Origin: Trebonia sp030042015 | GTDB taxonomy: Bacteria; Actinomycetota; Actinomycetes; Streptosporangiales; Streptosporangiaceae | Assembly (NCBI RefSeq): GCF_030042015.1 | Contig: NZ_JASIAL010000342.1 | Span: forward strand, 1 to 9,096 | Length of the DNA: 9,096 bases | Reading direction: 5' to 3' | In this document: positions 1 to 6,432 of the stretch, piece after piece | Layout: every line of letters begins with the position of its first letter | How positions within the stretch are numbered: the first letter of the stretch is position 1 | Program-made: the position numbers and the translations under genes | Notes under the pieces: model-generated | Seen by the model: only the letters and a program-made list of their open reading frames with translations | Databases searched by the model: none | Told to the model about the DNA's origin: nothing

Positions 1-2
1 TC

Positions 3-308
3 CCCGAAGATGTCGGCTACGTGAAGCTGTCGAGAAATGAGGTAATGCGCCTCAGCAGGGTCGTCATGAGCGGTGCCAGCGACAACGTCATAGAATTCCA
101 TGTCGAGTTCTCAAACTGGAGAAGACGGCACCAGGCAATATCGAAATGGCATCACCACGCCAGGCGGCTCACCGTGGCGGCACTCGTCAGCCAAGAGGCA
201 CCCCTGGACGGCCCATCACGCAAGGTCACGAGACAGTCCGGTAAGCCCGTCTCCGGAACCCGGGAACGAAATTACGCAAAGCGACATGAATCTCACCCTA
301 CGAGATAA
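3..308 (+). CDS. C-terminal end of an unrecognised protein (5' end outside window)
   Basis: The frame is open from the first codon of the window (PEDVGYVKLSRNEVMRLSRVV...) to a TAA at 306-308. The first 40 or so codons look coding: the third positions are mostly G or C and the codons are common in actinomycetes (gtc ggc tac gtg aag ctg). After about position 130 the codon pattern fades, and the protein becomes rich in Arg, His and Ser with no pattern I recognise. The true gene may therefore have been truncated or fused to non-coding DNA. A GTG at 21 could serve as a start, but nothing before it looks like a ribosome binding site, so I favour a gene that begins outside the window. No family recognised; the visible 'GYVKLSRNEVMRL' stretch is too short to assign. 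Confidence 0.3.
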   Translation, partial: PEDVGYVKLSRNEVMRLSRVVMSGASDNVIEFHVEFSNWRRRHQAISKWHHHARRLTVAALVSQEAPLDGPSRKVTRQSGKPVSGTRERNYAKRHESHPTR

Positions 309-349
309 CGGGACTGTAGTGTGACTAGGGAATTTCGTGATCGTCAGCA

Positions 350-445
350 CCTCGCCCGGGAATGATGAGCGAGGGTTCTGGGCAGGTCCCGGTTTCCCGG
401 CTACAGCGCCATGCGGCGCTGAACCCGCGCATGTTTCGCGGGCTC
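350..445. terminator. Cluster of three hairpins in the 309-606 intergenic region
   Basis: Three inverted repeats lie one after another: CCTCGC (350-355) with GCGAGG (369-374); CAGCGCC (404-410) with GGCGCTG (415-421) around a 4-base ATGC loop; and CCCGCG (424-429) with CGCGGG (437-442), extendable to 421-445 with one mismatch. No U tract follows, which is usual for actinomycete terminators. The cluster separates the partial left-hand frame from the 422-residue gene, so a terminator or a structured leader is plausible. No protein-coding gene is visible between 309 and 606. An AAGGAGG at 572-578 resembles a Shine-Dalgarno sequence but has no start codon at proper spacing. Confidence 0.4.
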
Positions 446-606
446 ACGACAACCGAATACTCGGCCCACGAACTGTAGCCTGCTCGCCCCCGGATCAAAT
501 CCAGGACTTCCGAAAGTCTGGCAGCAGGACTGCATCCCGGCTCAGCCACGCCATCGCCCAGATACGTTGCTAAGGAGGATTTCCGGCGGTCGAAATAGAG
601 GGCTCA

Positions 607-1875
607 GTGATGAGAGGTTTCAGCGGCGACGGGTTCTTCATTGTCGGTGTCGACATACGGCCGGGAGTCTACCGAATGCCTGGCCCTATCGCCGGCCGCG
701 TCGCGGCCTATGCTCTGCTATCGTCGCTAGCAGACTTCGCCGTCAGCGGGAACCTGGTCCAGACCATATTCGAGCTGATCAGGTCCCGTAATTCAGGCAA
801 CATCATGGACTGGGCCTTGATCTTCGGCCCCACCACCATGGTCGTGGGCCCTGGCGTCAAGGCGGTCAAGACCGAGGGATGCATGCCCTGGGAGCGCCTC
901 GGCGACACGCTCGACGCGGCCATCCAAGCCGCTGAGCCACCGTCGACACCCCTCATCACCGGGGACGGGCTGTTCGTCGTCGGTATCGACATCCAACCGG
1001 GCGTCTACCGCACGCCGGGTCCGGCATCTGACGGGGGCGTCCACTCGTACAAGCTGCTGTCCTCGGCCAGCGTCCATGACACCATCGACGATCAGCTGGT
1101 GAACGGCCCCGCCACGGTCACCATCGGACCCGGCGTCAAGGCATTCGAGACCTCCGGATTCCTGCCATGGCAGCGGATCGGCGACACGCTCGACGCGGCC
1201 ATCCAAGCCGTCGAGCCTCCGTCGACACCCCTGATCGCCGGAGAAGGGCTGTTCGTGGTCGGCATCGACATCCAACCGGGTACCTATCACGCGAATCGCC
1301 CGGAGAGAAAGGGCGGCGGCTTTTACTTTCTCCTCTCGTCAACCAACACCAACGACATAATCGATCAGGGAAGAGTCCACGGGCCGGCTGACATATACAT
1401 AGGCCCTGGCGTGAAAGCAGTCAATCTCTCGGGATTCCGACTGTTGCAACGTGTCGATAACCCATCATCAAGGCCATCGGGGAACCCGTCCGCGGCGAAC
1501 TGGCAGCCCCGGCCGGGATGGGGGACGATACGCAATTATCTTGAAGTGCCAAACGACGAGGGCATCGGGATCGATATCGTCGGCAAATTCATCTTCGACG
1601 ACGGCAGCCCCGCTGAGCCACTCGTCTGGCGTAATACCGCACCGCGTCCGGAGGTGCAAGAGTATTCCCGTGGCGTGTACGCCGATGGCCACCTTACGGT
1701 TAAGGCCCCCGCAAGTCTACTGCTTGGCGCCGAAGAGATGTTTCAGAATATCAATTCAATGGAAGCCGCCAAACGAGCACTCGTCTTCATGGATCACGGG
1801 GACCTGTACGAGTTCGGCTGGGCGTGGACACCTCAGTACAGGCTGGTGAAGGCTGCCCTCGGGTTGTTCGACTGA
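607..1875 (+). CDS. Protein with three tandem 'VGxDIxPGxYR' domains and a unique C-terminal domain
   Basis: This is a 422-residue orphan gene of unknown function. It contains three homologous blocks, at about residues 8-100, 119-193 and 212-284. Each has the order G(D/E)GxF(I/V)VGxDIxPGxY, a variable loop, xLLSS, GPxxxxxGPGVKA, and an SGF/EGC-x-PW-x-R-type close. The block resembles a beta-rich domain common in actinobacterial lipoproteins and secreted proteins (VG-DI-PG-TYR ... GC-W). Most copies of that domain have a conserved Cys pair; here only block 1 keeps one (EGC, 90-92). Blocks 1 and 2 end in the same GDTLDAAIQA linker. Block 1 has an extra insertion at about residues 42-73. Residues 303-422 form a separate domain I do not recognise (FIFDDGSPAEPLVWRNT; FMDHGDLYEFGWAW). 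There is no signal peptide or membrane segment, so it is probably cytoplasmic. The start is GTG 607 or ATG 610; GAGGG at 598-602 sits better for 610. No co-directional neighbour exists. Confidence 0.85.
   Translation: MMRGFSGDGFFIVGVDIRPGVYRMPGPIAGRVAAYALLSSLADFAVSGNLVQTIFELIRSRNSGNIMDWALIFGPTTMVVGPGVKAVKTEGCMPWERLGDTLDAAIQAAEPPSTPLITGDGLFVVGIDIQPGVYRTPGPASDGGVHSYKLLSSASVHDTIDDQLVNGPATVTIGPGVKAFETSGFLPWQRIGDTLDAAIQAVEPPSTPLIAGEGLFVVGIDIQPGTYHANRPERKGGGFYFLLSSTNTNDIIDQGRVHGPADIYIGPGVKAVNLSGFRLLQRVDNPSSRPSGNPSAANWQPRPGWGTIRNYLEVPNDEGIGIDIVGKFIFDDGSPAEPLVWRNTAPRPEVQEYSRGVYADGHLTVKAPASLLLGAEEMFQNINSMEAAKRALVFMDHGDLYEFGWAWTPQYRLVKAALGLFD
901..1209 (+). repeat. Intragenic direct repeat, 279-bp period
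   Basis: A 30-bp block beginning ggcgacacgctcgacgcggc is identical at 901-930 and 1180-1209, exactly 279 bp (93 codons) apart. Similarity continues into the next block: gacatccaaccggg occurs at 988-1001 and 1267-1280. The DNA identity of the linker, against more diverged domain cores, points to fairly recent duplication or gene conversion between domain units. Confidence 0.85.
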
Positions 1876-2203
1876 TGCTGCGTAGCGGCGAGTCGCCCAA
1901 CCGCGAGAGCGGCTGGACCCCACCAAGATCCCCCAACCCAATAAGTGCTCATGATCTCGATCACGAAAATCGTCCGTTCGGCCAGCAGCAGACGGCGCCA
2001 GAAACGGGAGCCGCCGCCCTCAGGCGGCCGCCGACAGCGCTGAGGGCCGTGAGGCATGGGACCAGCGTGCACGTCCGCTGGACCAAGGTAGCCGCCACCT
2101 GCTTGTCGAAGCCGCGTCGACCGCTCGCCGGGTCGGATACCACCGTACGAGCCGCTCACGGCGCGGCGATCTCGCGCGTCGCGAGGACCGTCTGCGAACT
2201 CAG
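1876..2203. other. Gene-free region with hairpins
   Basis: I see no convincing gene here; the open frames on both strands are low-complexity Arg/Pro/Gly translations. It contains a perfect hairpin GCCGCC (2013-2018), loop CTCA, GGCGGC (2023-2028), about 140 bp after the stop of the 422-residue gene. A second hairpin is CTCGCG (2171-2176), CGT, CGCGAG (2180-2185). Either could act as a terminator, but neither has a U tract. Also present is the palindrome TGATC-tc-GATCA near 1951-1962. Confidence 0.4.
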
Positions 2204-2384
2204 GGGTGACCCGGGGTCACCTGGCCAGGCCCGGGCCGCGCGGGAGCCAAATGGGGAGCCATCATCGGGCCACACAGGGCAACGCGGAGCCTGGCCGAGC
2301 GTCCGAAATATGCTCTTGACCTGCGATCTAGCCACAGCGAGCCACTCCAGACGACACAAAAATCCTCGTTCGCACCGAGGGGGT
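2204..2384. repeat. att-like module A (homologous to 8040-8217)
   Basis: This stretch of about 180 bp is a diverged direct copy of module B. Landmarks in order: the inverted repeat GGTGACC (2205-2211)/GGTCACC (2215-2221); the 12-bp-period doublet GGAGCCA at 2243-2249 and 2255-2261; the shared GAGCCATCATCGG at 2256-2268; TGCTCTTGACCTGCG at 2311-2325; and the 20-bp block atctagccacagcgagccac at 2326-2345, identical in B. That block contains the 10-bp-period doublet AGCCAC (2330, 2340). Read as a minus-strand frame (GSLWLD...GPMMA), differences between A and B fall on all codon positions, so the conservation is in DNA rather than protein. Closely spaced direct repeats flanking a core are typical of arm-type binding sites of tyrosine integrases. 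The assignment to an attachment site is inference. Confidence 0.6.
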
Positions 2385-2534
2385 ATGACTCGATTGCCGA
2401 AGTCGCGGCCTGGCTACTTTGGCTAATGTAATCCGCATAGTTCCCCCGGCCAAGTGGCGGCACAGCAGCACTGCCCGCTTTACGGCCTGGCAGTCTGGCA
2501 ACGGCGCGCTCGCAAGTGAGATCGCTCTTGAGCG

Positions 2535-2699
2535 GTGCTGTCGGGCAGCAAGCTCGAGGTCACAGCGCCAAGGCAGCAGGCAGGCGCGGTCAATGTCGAG
2601 GTCGTCGCTAAGGCGGGCACGTCCAAGGCCGTCACCGCCGATCAGTTCACCTACACCGCCCCGCCTGTGATCAGTAAGGCGGCTGCCGCTTCGGCGTGT
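2535..2699 (+). pseudogene. Fragment of an IPT/TIG-domain protein
   Basis: The frame beginning at the GTG at 2535 translates to GSKLEVTAPRQQAGAVNVEV, then VAKAGTSKAVTADQFTYTAP. This is the second half of an IPT/TIG immunoglobulin-like domain: typical members read 'TAPA-GTVDVTVTT-GGTS-ADQFTY'. IPT/TIG domains occur in long, secreted, repeat-containing actinobacterial proteins. Here the first half of the domain is missing, because a TGA in frame lies at 2529-2531. The similarity stops at about 2690 in an unrelated tail. No ribosome binding site or partner gene is present. I read it as a relic left by a rearrangement between module A and the HNH gene. The region 2385-2534 holds nothing I recognise. 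Confidence 0.6.
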
Positions 2700-2811
2700 C
2701 GGTACGTACCTAGATCGCGAACCAGGGCCCATTCTATTTACTTTTATCGTATCCGTGTTCGATACTTAGTCGGTGACACAAGACCGTCGGGACCCTAGCC
2801 CTGTCAGGGCC

Positions 2812-2925
2812 ATGTCAACTGAGGAACACTACGAGCGGTTCGTCCGTGCAGTGGAGGCCCAGGGCGGCAAAGTCAAAGAGCCAAAGTGGCTAGGTCGGTT
2901 TATCGCGCATCGCGATGCGGTACCG
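2812..2925 (+). pseudogene. Out-of-frame N-terminal domain upstream of the HNH gene
   Basis: From ATG 2812 (an earlier in-frame GTG is at 2773) the translation MSTEEHYERFVRAVEAQGGK, then VKEPKWLGRFIAHR, resembles the repeat unit found in many actinobacterial and phage HNH-associated proteins, 'F-V--GG-VLEP-WLG---PHRVRC--GHE'. After 'AHR' the expected Cys/His part is lost in this frame and the translation becomes meaningless. The HNH frame opens one base out of phase at 2886. The simplest reading is an N-terminal domain that once belonged to the HNH protein and has been separated by an indel between about 2900 and 2990. A sequencing error would look the same. Confidence 0.5.
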
Positions 2926-3845
2926 AGCGTGCGTCCAGGCTCAGGACGGGACGCCGGCGGGCCGGACAGAGTGCACCCCAGCAGCAGGGCGGCAAACTGG
3001 AGCGTAAGTACGCCTGTATCGGGTTCCAGGACAATGGCTGTACTGAGCAGGTGGCGTACCGAGATAAGCGATGCCGTCGTTGCAGTACTAAGTATCAGAA
3101 TGCCCGACGCCGCGATGTCATCATCCAGAGCAATGCTCTGCGCAGGATCGCCAAGAAGGATGAGGTCGCCGCATACCAGCAAGAGCGTAAGGATTCAGGC
3201 CGGCAGGTGGAGCAGGCCGCGGCGTACTACCAGGCACACAGGGAAGCGCTCAAGGCACGCGCGCTGCAATACGCCCGCGACCATCCAGAGCAGGCCCGCG
3301 CAAGCCAGCTCAGGCACCACAGGTGGGGGATTGAGGGCATGGACGCGCTTGACATGGAATACGAGGTCGAGTATCGCAAAGCCATCAGAAATGACCCTTG
3401 TTTCTACTGCGGTGGCCCAGGTGAGCATGACGACCACTACCAGGCACTGGACGGCAAGCCCAAGGGCAACAACATGTGGTTCAACCTCGTGCGCGCGTGC
3501 TCGTCCTGCAACTGCAGCAAGCGCACCATGCATGGCGACGATTTCCTGGCCAAGATCAACCCGCAGAAGGCTGCCCGGCTGGCGCCGCTTGCATACCTCT
3601 GGGGCTACCCCGGTGGCTGGGACCAGTGGCTTGCGGGCCGTAAAGCGCACGGGACCAGTCGAGACCGCGCGGACCCAAGCCAGGAGAAGGTCCGGCGCAT
3701 ACTCGCTCGTACCGGGGCGCGTCACTTGACCAGATGGTCGGGTAAGCCAGTGCCAAATCAAGTGCCAACGAGTCCAGACTTCGCCAGACCGAGCGCGACG
3801 CACCGAGACGCCTCAAGTGCTCTGAACTGCGCGAACGCGACCTAA
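2886..3845 (+). CDS. HNH endonuclease with N-terminal zinc ribbon (probably damaged at both ends)
   Basis: This is a likely mobile-element HNH nuclease. In the 319-residue frame starting at GTG 2886, residues 44-66 form a C-x7-C-x10-C-x2-C zinc ribbon (CIGFQDNGC ... CRRC). Residues 80-147 are a charged helical linker with the 'ARDHPEQARA' motif common in phage HNH proteins. Residues 172-212 are the HNH/treble-clef core: CFYC (172-175), the catalytic DDH (182-184), WFN with N200, then CSSCNCSK (205-212). So the zinc ligands and the catalytic His are all present. The start is uncertain: residues 1-38 look like out-of-frame sequence of the upstream N-terminal domain. Residues from about 253 to the end are Arg/Ser/Pro-rich and run through att-like module C, so the natural C-terminus has probably been replaced. 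It converges on the Lamassu-like operon and is not its partner. Family members act in homing, phage packaging or restriction; I cannot choose among these. Confidence 0.65.
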   Translation: MARSVYRASRCGTERASRLRTGRRRAGQSAPQQQGGKLERKYACIGFQDNGCTEQVAYRDKRCRRCSTKYQNARRRDVIIQSNALRRIAKKDEVAAYQQERKDSGRQVEQAAAYYQAHREALKARALQYARDHPEQARASQLRHHRWGIEGMDALDMEYEVEYRKAIRNDPCFYCGGPGEHDDHYQALDGKPKGNNMWFNLVRACSSCNCSKRTMHGDDFLAKINPQKAARLAPLAYLWGYPGGWDQWLAGRKAHGTSRDRADPSQEKVRRILARTGARHLTRWSGKPVPNQVPTSPDFARPSATHRDASSALNCANAT

Positions 3846-3851
3846 CGCGAC
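3728..3851. repeat. att-like module C (same architecture as A and B)
   Basis: Landmarks match modules A and B in order and spacing, with little base identity. They are: inverted repeat GACCA (3728-3732)/TGGTC (3735-3739); 12-bp-period doublet AGTGCCA (3749-3755 and 3761-3767); TGCTCTGAACTGCG at 3818-3831, compared with TGCTCTTGACCTGCG in A; and 10-bp-period doublet AACGCGAC (3834-3841 and 3844-3851). The step from the GCCA of the second heptamer to TGCTCT is 54 bp here and 53 bp in A. The first doublet reads xxxGCCAAAT in both A and C. The module overlaps the 3' end of the HNH reading frame and lies just before the end of the defence operon. Confidence 0.5.
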
Positions 3852-3931
3852 GACGTCAGACGGAAGCGGCACGCATGGCATGCATACTGTCACAGCATTA
3901 CTTTCGACGATCCTGAGGTGTTGCCCAGCTG

Positions 3932-5863
3932 TCACGATTCATGTATAGGCTTTACTTTTCCGCGCCCCGGATGCGGAACCGAGGAAATGGTAGGCCTCTC
4001 ATAGCTGAATTCCTCTTCCGCAAAGGACCGCTTATAGTCGGCAGGAACCGCGTTGTCGGCGATGATGAGCTGGACTTCGCCACGATTGCCGGCGTCTCGC
4101 TGTGTGGCGAGCCTGTGGTACACCGCGTTGTTCAGTTGCACCTGGTCGTTTTGCGCTAGCTGCGGAGTATCGATGATGAGCAGCGTGGGATAGTCGTTGT
4201 GGTAGCCGGTGGTGTAAATCGCCACGGTGAGCAGGGTTGTCCAGTAGGCCACCTGCACAGCGGTGATGATCCCTCCTCCGTGGCTGAAATTCTGGTACGG
4301 GCCGTTATCCAGCAAGGGGAGATAGGTCTTCGTGTCGATGGAGGCGCTGGTTACGCCTGGTATGCCGATCTCGTCGACAGTCCGCTGGAATTCTTCATTG
4401 AGGCTCGCGAATAGCGCTTCACGGCGGGCTCTGAGGTCTTCGGCCCTGCCGTCGAGCTCGGACTTGACCTCCTCGCGCTCTGCCCGGATCCGTCTTGCCT
4501 CCGCTGCGATGTCATCCGCGCTATCCCACTGGCGGAGAACATGCTCTAGTTCCTGCCGCCGGGCCCGTGCTGCTGCTATCCGCTGGAACACGTCGCTGAA
4601 GGCCTGCAGCCGCGGCGTTACCCGGTCTCGTGTGCGGGCATCCAGGTCGGCGTTCAGATTCTTCACCAGCTGTTCGCGCGCGCTGATGGCTTGGGTCACC
4701 GTGGCGAGTCGCCCTGCGAGGAGTTCCAGCTGACCGTCCATCTCGTCGAGCTGGTCGGCTAGCTGCCGGACCTCGTAGAGGTCGTTGCCGTCTAGGGCGT
4801 CGTGGACGGGGTCGGGTTGCAGGCAGACCCGGCATGCTCCTTCGGGGACCGGCCTGGTGGTGAGCGGCTGCATGCAACGCGGACAGAGGGTGAACTCGAA
4901 GTCGGCGAGGCGCTCTCCCGCGTCGCGCATCCGATGGTAGCGGTCAAGGTCTCCCCGGACGCGGCGACGCTCGGCGGCGCACTCTCCCTGCTGGCGGGCC
5001 AGGTCAACGGCCGTCTTCCGGGCATCCGCGAGGCTTTGCTCGGCTTCGCCGAGCAGGTCGCGCAGGACAGCCGTTTCCCGGTCAGCGACCGGGTCCACGT
5101 CCTCACGGAGAGCGGCCTGCGCTGCCTCTGCTTCAAGCTCGTCCGCTACGGCTGCTTCCAGGCTTTGCTGGGCGACGGCACGGTCCTCTGTTCTGCTGTT
5201 CCGGAGGAACGACAGAACGGTCTGGTGCTGTGTCTCGGTTACCTGCAGGTCGCCTTTGAGCTTGTTGAATCTGGACTGCAAGGCGAGTATCTCCGCGTTG
5301 GTAATCCCAAAGAGGAGCTCGAACACTGCCTTCCGCTTCGGGTCGAGATACGAGTCCTGGCTGTGCGCGATATCCCGGTTGATCTCTGACTGCTGGACGT
5401 ACATGAAGGAGAAGATGTCGGCGAACGTGATCCGGTTGCCGGGCTTGCTGCTGCTACCCCCTGTCGCCGCGGCCCGGGCGTCTGCCGGCAGGCCCAAGGC
5501 AGTCATGAGCAACACGCTGAGGCTCGGCTCGGTGGAAGGTTCGACATAGTGGTCCTGTAGGCGTTCCTGGGTGACCAGGTCGGTTACGCGGACCACCCGG
5601 GCTTTAGCACGGTCCAGGCTGCGCGCGAGGCGGAACCTGGAGGTGCCGAAGGTAACCTCGAGAATCACGTCGTGGACGGCCTCGACTGCCTTAGGAGCCA
5701 GTTTCCCGTTCCCGCCGAACCCGTACTTGACCAGTTCCAGCAGGGTTGTCTTACCGACACCGGTCGGCCCGGCCAGCACAATCAGGTCGGAGGTGAAGCG
5801 GTACTCGACGCGTCCCCTGATGGTCTCCAGGAAGACGCTGTCGAGACGGACCTTGACTGTCAC
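3932..5863 (-). CDS. lmuB: SMC/Rad50-like ABC ATPase of a Lamassu-type (ABC-3C) defence system (LmuB/DdmC-like)
   Basis: This 643-residue ATPase is the probable DNA-sensing motor of the system. The N-terminal half-ATPase carries Walker A at 32-40 (GPTGVGKTT), followed by a Q-loop-like region (FMYVQQSEINRD, 153-164). Coiled-coil arms run at about 192-320 and 362-495. At the hairpin tip sits a four-Cys zinc site, CPRC (327-330) and CRVC (344-347), recalling the Rad50 zinc hook but with both CxxC pairs in one chain. The C-terminal half has a signature-like NFSHGGG (525-531) and Walker B LLIIDTPQ (561-568). Thr566 stands where Rad50/SMC proteins have the catalytic Glu, and IIADN (600-604) stands at the switch-His position. 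The start is GTG 5863, overlapping the stop of the middle gene as GTGA, with GGAGAAG upstream. It is the last gene of the operon and ends converging with the HNH gene, with no clear terminator in 3852-3931. In the family, SMC proteins detect foreign DNA structures and free the nuclease subunit; that role is inferred. Confidence 0.85.
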   Translation of the reverse strand: MTVKVRLDSVFLETIRGRVEYRFTSDLIVLAGPTGVGKTTLLELVKYGFGGNGKLAPKAVEAVHDVILEVTFGTSRFRLARSLDRAKARVVRVTDLVTQERLQDHYVEPSTEPSLSVLLMTALGLPADARAAATGGSSSKPGNRITFADIFSFMYVQQSEINRDIAHSQDSYLDPKRKAVFELLFGITNAEILALQSRFNKLKGDLQVTETQHQTVLSFLRNSRTEDRAVAQQSLEAAVADELEAEAAQAALREDVDPVADRETAVLRDLLGEAEQSLADARKTAVDLARQQGECAAERRRVRGDLDRYHRMRDAGERLADFEFTLCPRCMQPLTTRPVPEGACRVCLQPDPVHDALDGNDLYEVRQLADQLDEMDGQLELLAGRLATVTQAISAREQLVKNLNADLDARTRDRVTPRLQAFSDVFQRIAAARARRQELEHVLRQWDSADDIAAEARRIRAEREEVKSELDGRAEDLRARREALFASLNEEFQRTVDEIGIPGVTSASIDTKTYLPLLDNGPYQNFSHGGGIITAVQVAYWTTLLTVAIYTTGYHNDYPTLLIIDTPQLAQNDQVQLNNAVYHRLATQRDAGNRGEVQLIIADNAVPADYKRSFAEEEFSYERPTISSVPHPGRGKVKPIHES

Positions 5864-6432
5864 CGGATCACTTCTCCGTACTTCCGGTCCATGAGGGAGC
5901 CGAGTCTTTGGTAAATGAGGTCCTTGAGTGCGTTACCAGACAGCCCGGCCGATGACTCCGCGATGGCCTTGCTGCGGTCCGCGATTTCGCTCCACTCGTC
6001 TGCTGCCGCCAACTGCGCGGCGAACACCCGTCCGGTCGGGGTCGGGGCAAGCGCGACGCTGCCGCGCCGGCCGCCGACGTAGCGGAGTAGGTTTCGGCTC
6101 ACGAGCGCTCCTATGACCGCGTAGTAGCGATCATCCCACGGACCGTACTTGTACCGGATCATTGGCGCCTCGACATGGGTCGGGTCTCCTGTCTCCTTTT
6201 CATGCAGTCCCAGCCGCGGATCGGCCGGGCTGAGCGCATCGAGGACCAGCGGAGCGAGGACGGGGTAGCGCAGCAGGAAGTCCAGCTTCGCGAGCTTGGT
6301 AAGGCCGTCGACTTTGCCCTGGTGCCCGCGCGCAGCGGCGACCGCGTCTATCAGGAGCAGGACGCGTACCTGGTGATAGGCGAGATCTTCCCGCAGCAGG
6401 GCAAAGTCTTCCGGGTTCCTGGGGATCGTCAC
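5860..6432 (-). CDS. lmuC: Middle component of a Lamassu/ABC three-component system (LmuC/DdmB-like)
   Basis: This 190-residue cytoplasmic protein is the probable adaptor between the SMC ATPase and the nuclease. The features fit the winged-helix 'middle component' of ABC-3C systems: a first helix pair ending in KVDGLTKLAKLDFLLRYP (40-57), then RYKYGPWDDRYYAVIGAL (93-110), then a wing-like strand pair with VALAPTPTGR (126-135), and a C-terminal helix GNALKDLIYQRL (167-178). The start chosen is GTG 6432, because it forms a GTGA overlap with the upstream stop and has GGGGG seven bases before it. A longer in-frame start at 6510 would add 26 Arg-rich residues lying inside the upstream gene and is unlikely. 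Its stop overlaps the ATPase start in the same way, so the three proteins should be made in coupled amounts. The family assignment rests mainly on context plus these motifs; the sequence of middle components is poorly conserved. Confidence 0.75.
   Translation of the reverse strand: MTIPRNPEDFALLREDLAYHQVRVLLLIDAVAAARGHQGKVDGLTKLAKLDFLLRYPVLAPLVLDALSPADPRLGLHEKETGDPTHVEAPMIRYKYGPWDDRYYAVIGALVSRNLLRYVGGRRGSVALAPTPTGRVFAAQLAAADEWSEIADRSKAIAESSAGLSGNALKDLIYQRLGSLMDRKYGEVIR

Noticed and set aside
1824..2426. 200-codon plus-strand open frame after the triple-domain gene
   Set aside because: It overlaps the end of a well-supported gene, runs through module A, and translates to an Arg/Pro/Ser-rich sequence with no domain; an effect of high GC.
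3195..3803. 202-codon minus-strand frame opposite the HNH gene
   Set aside because: It is antisense to the HNH catalytic core, whose motifs are unmistakable.
4802..5389. 195-codon plus-strand frame opposite the SMC-like gene
   Set aside because: It is antisense to the conserved coiled-coil and zinc-site region, which has clear motifs; no independent motif or ribosome binding site.
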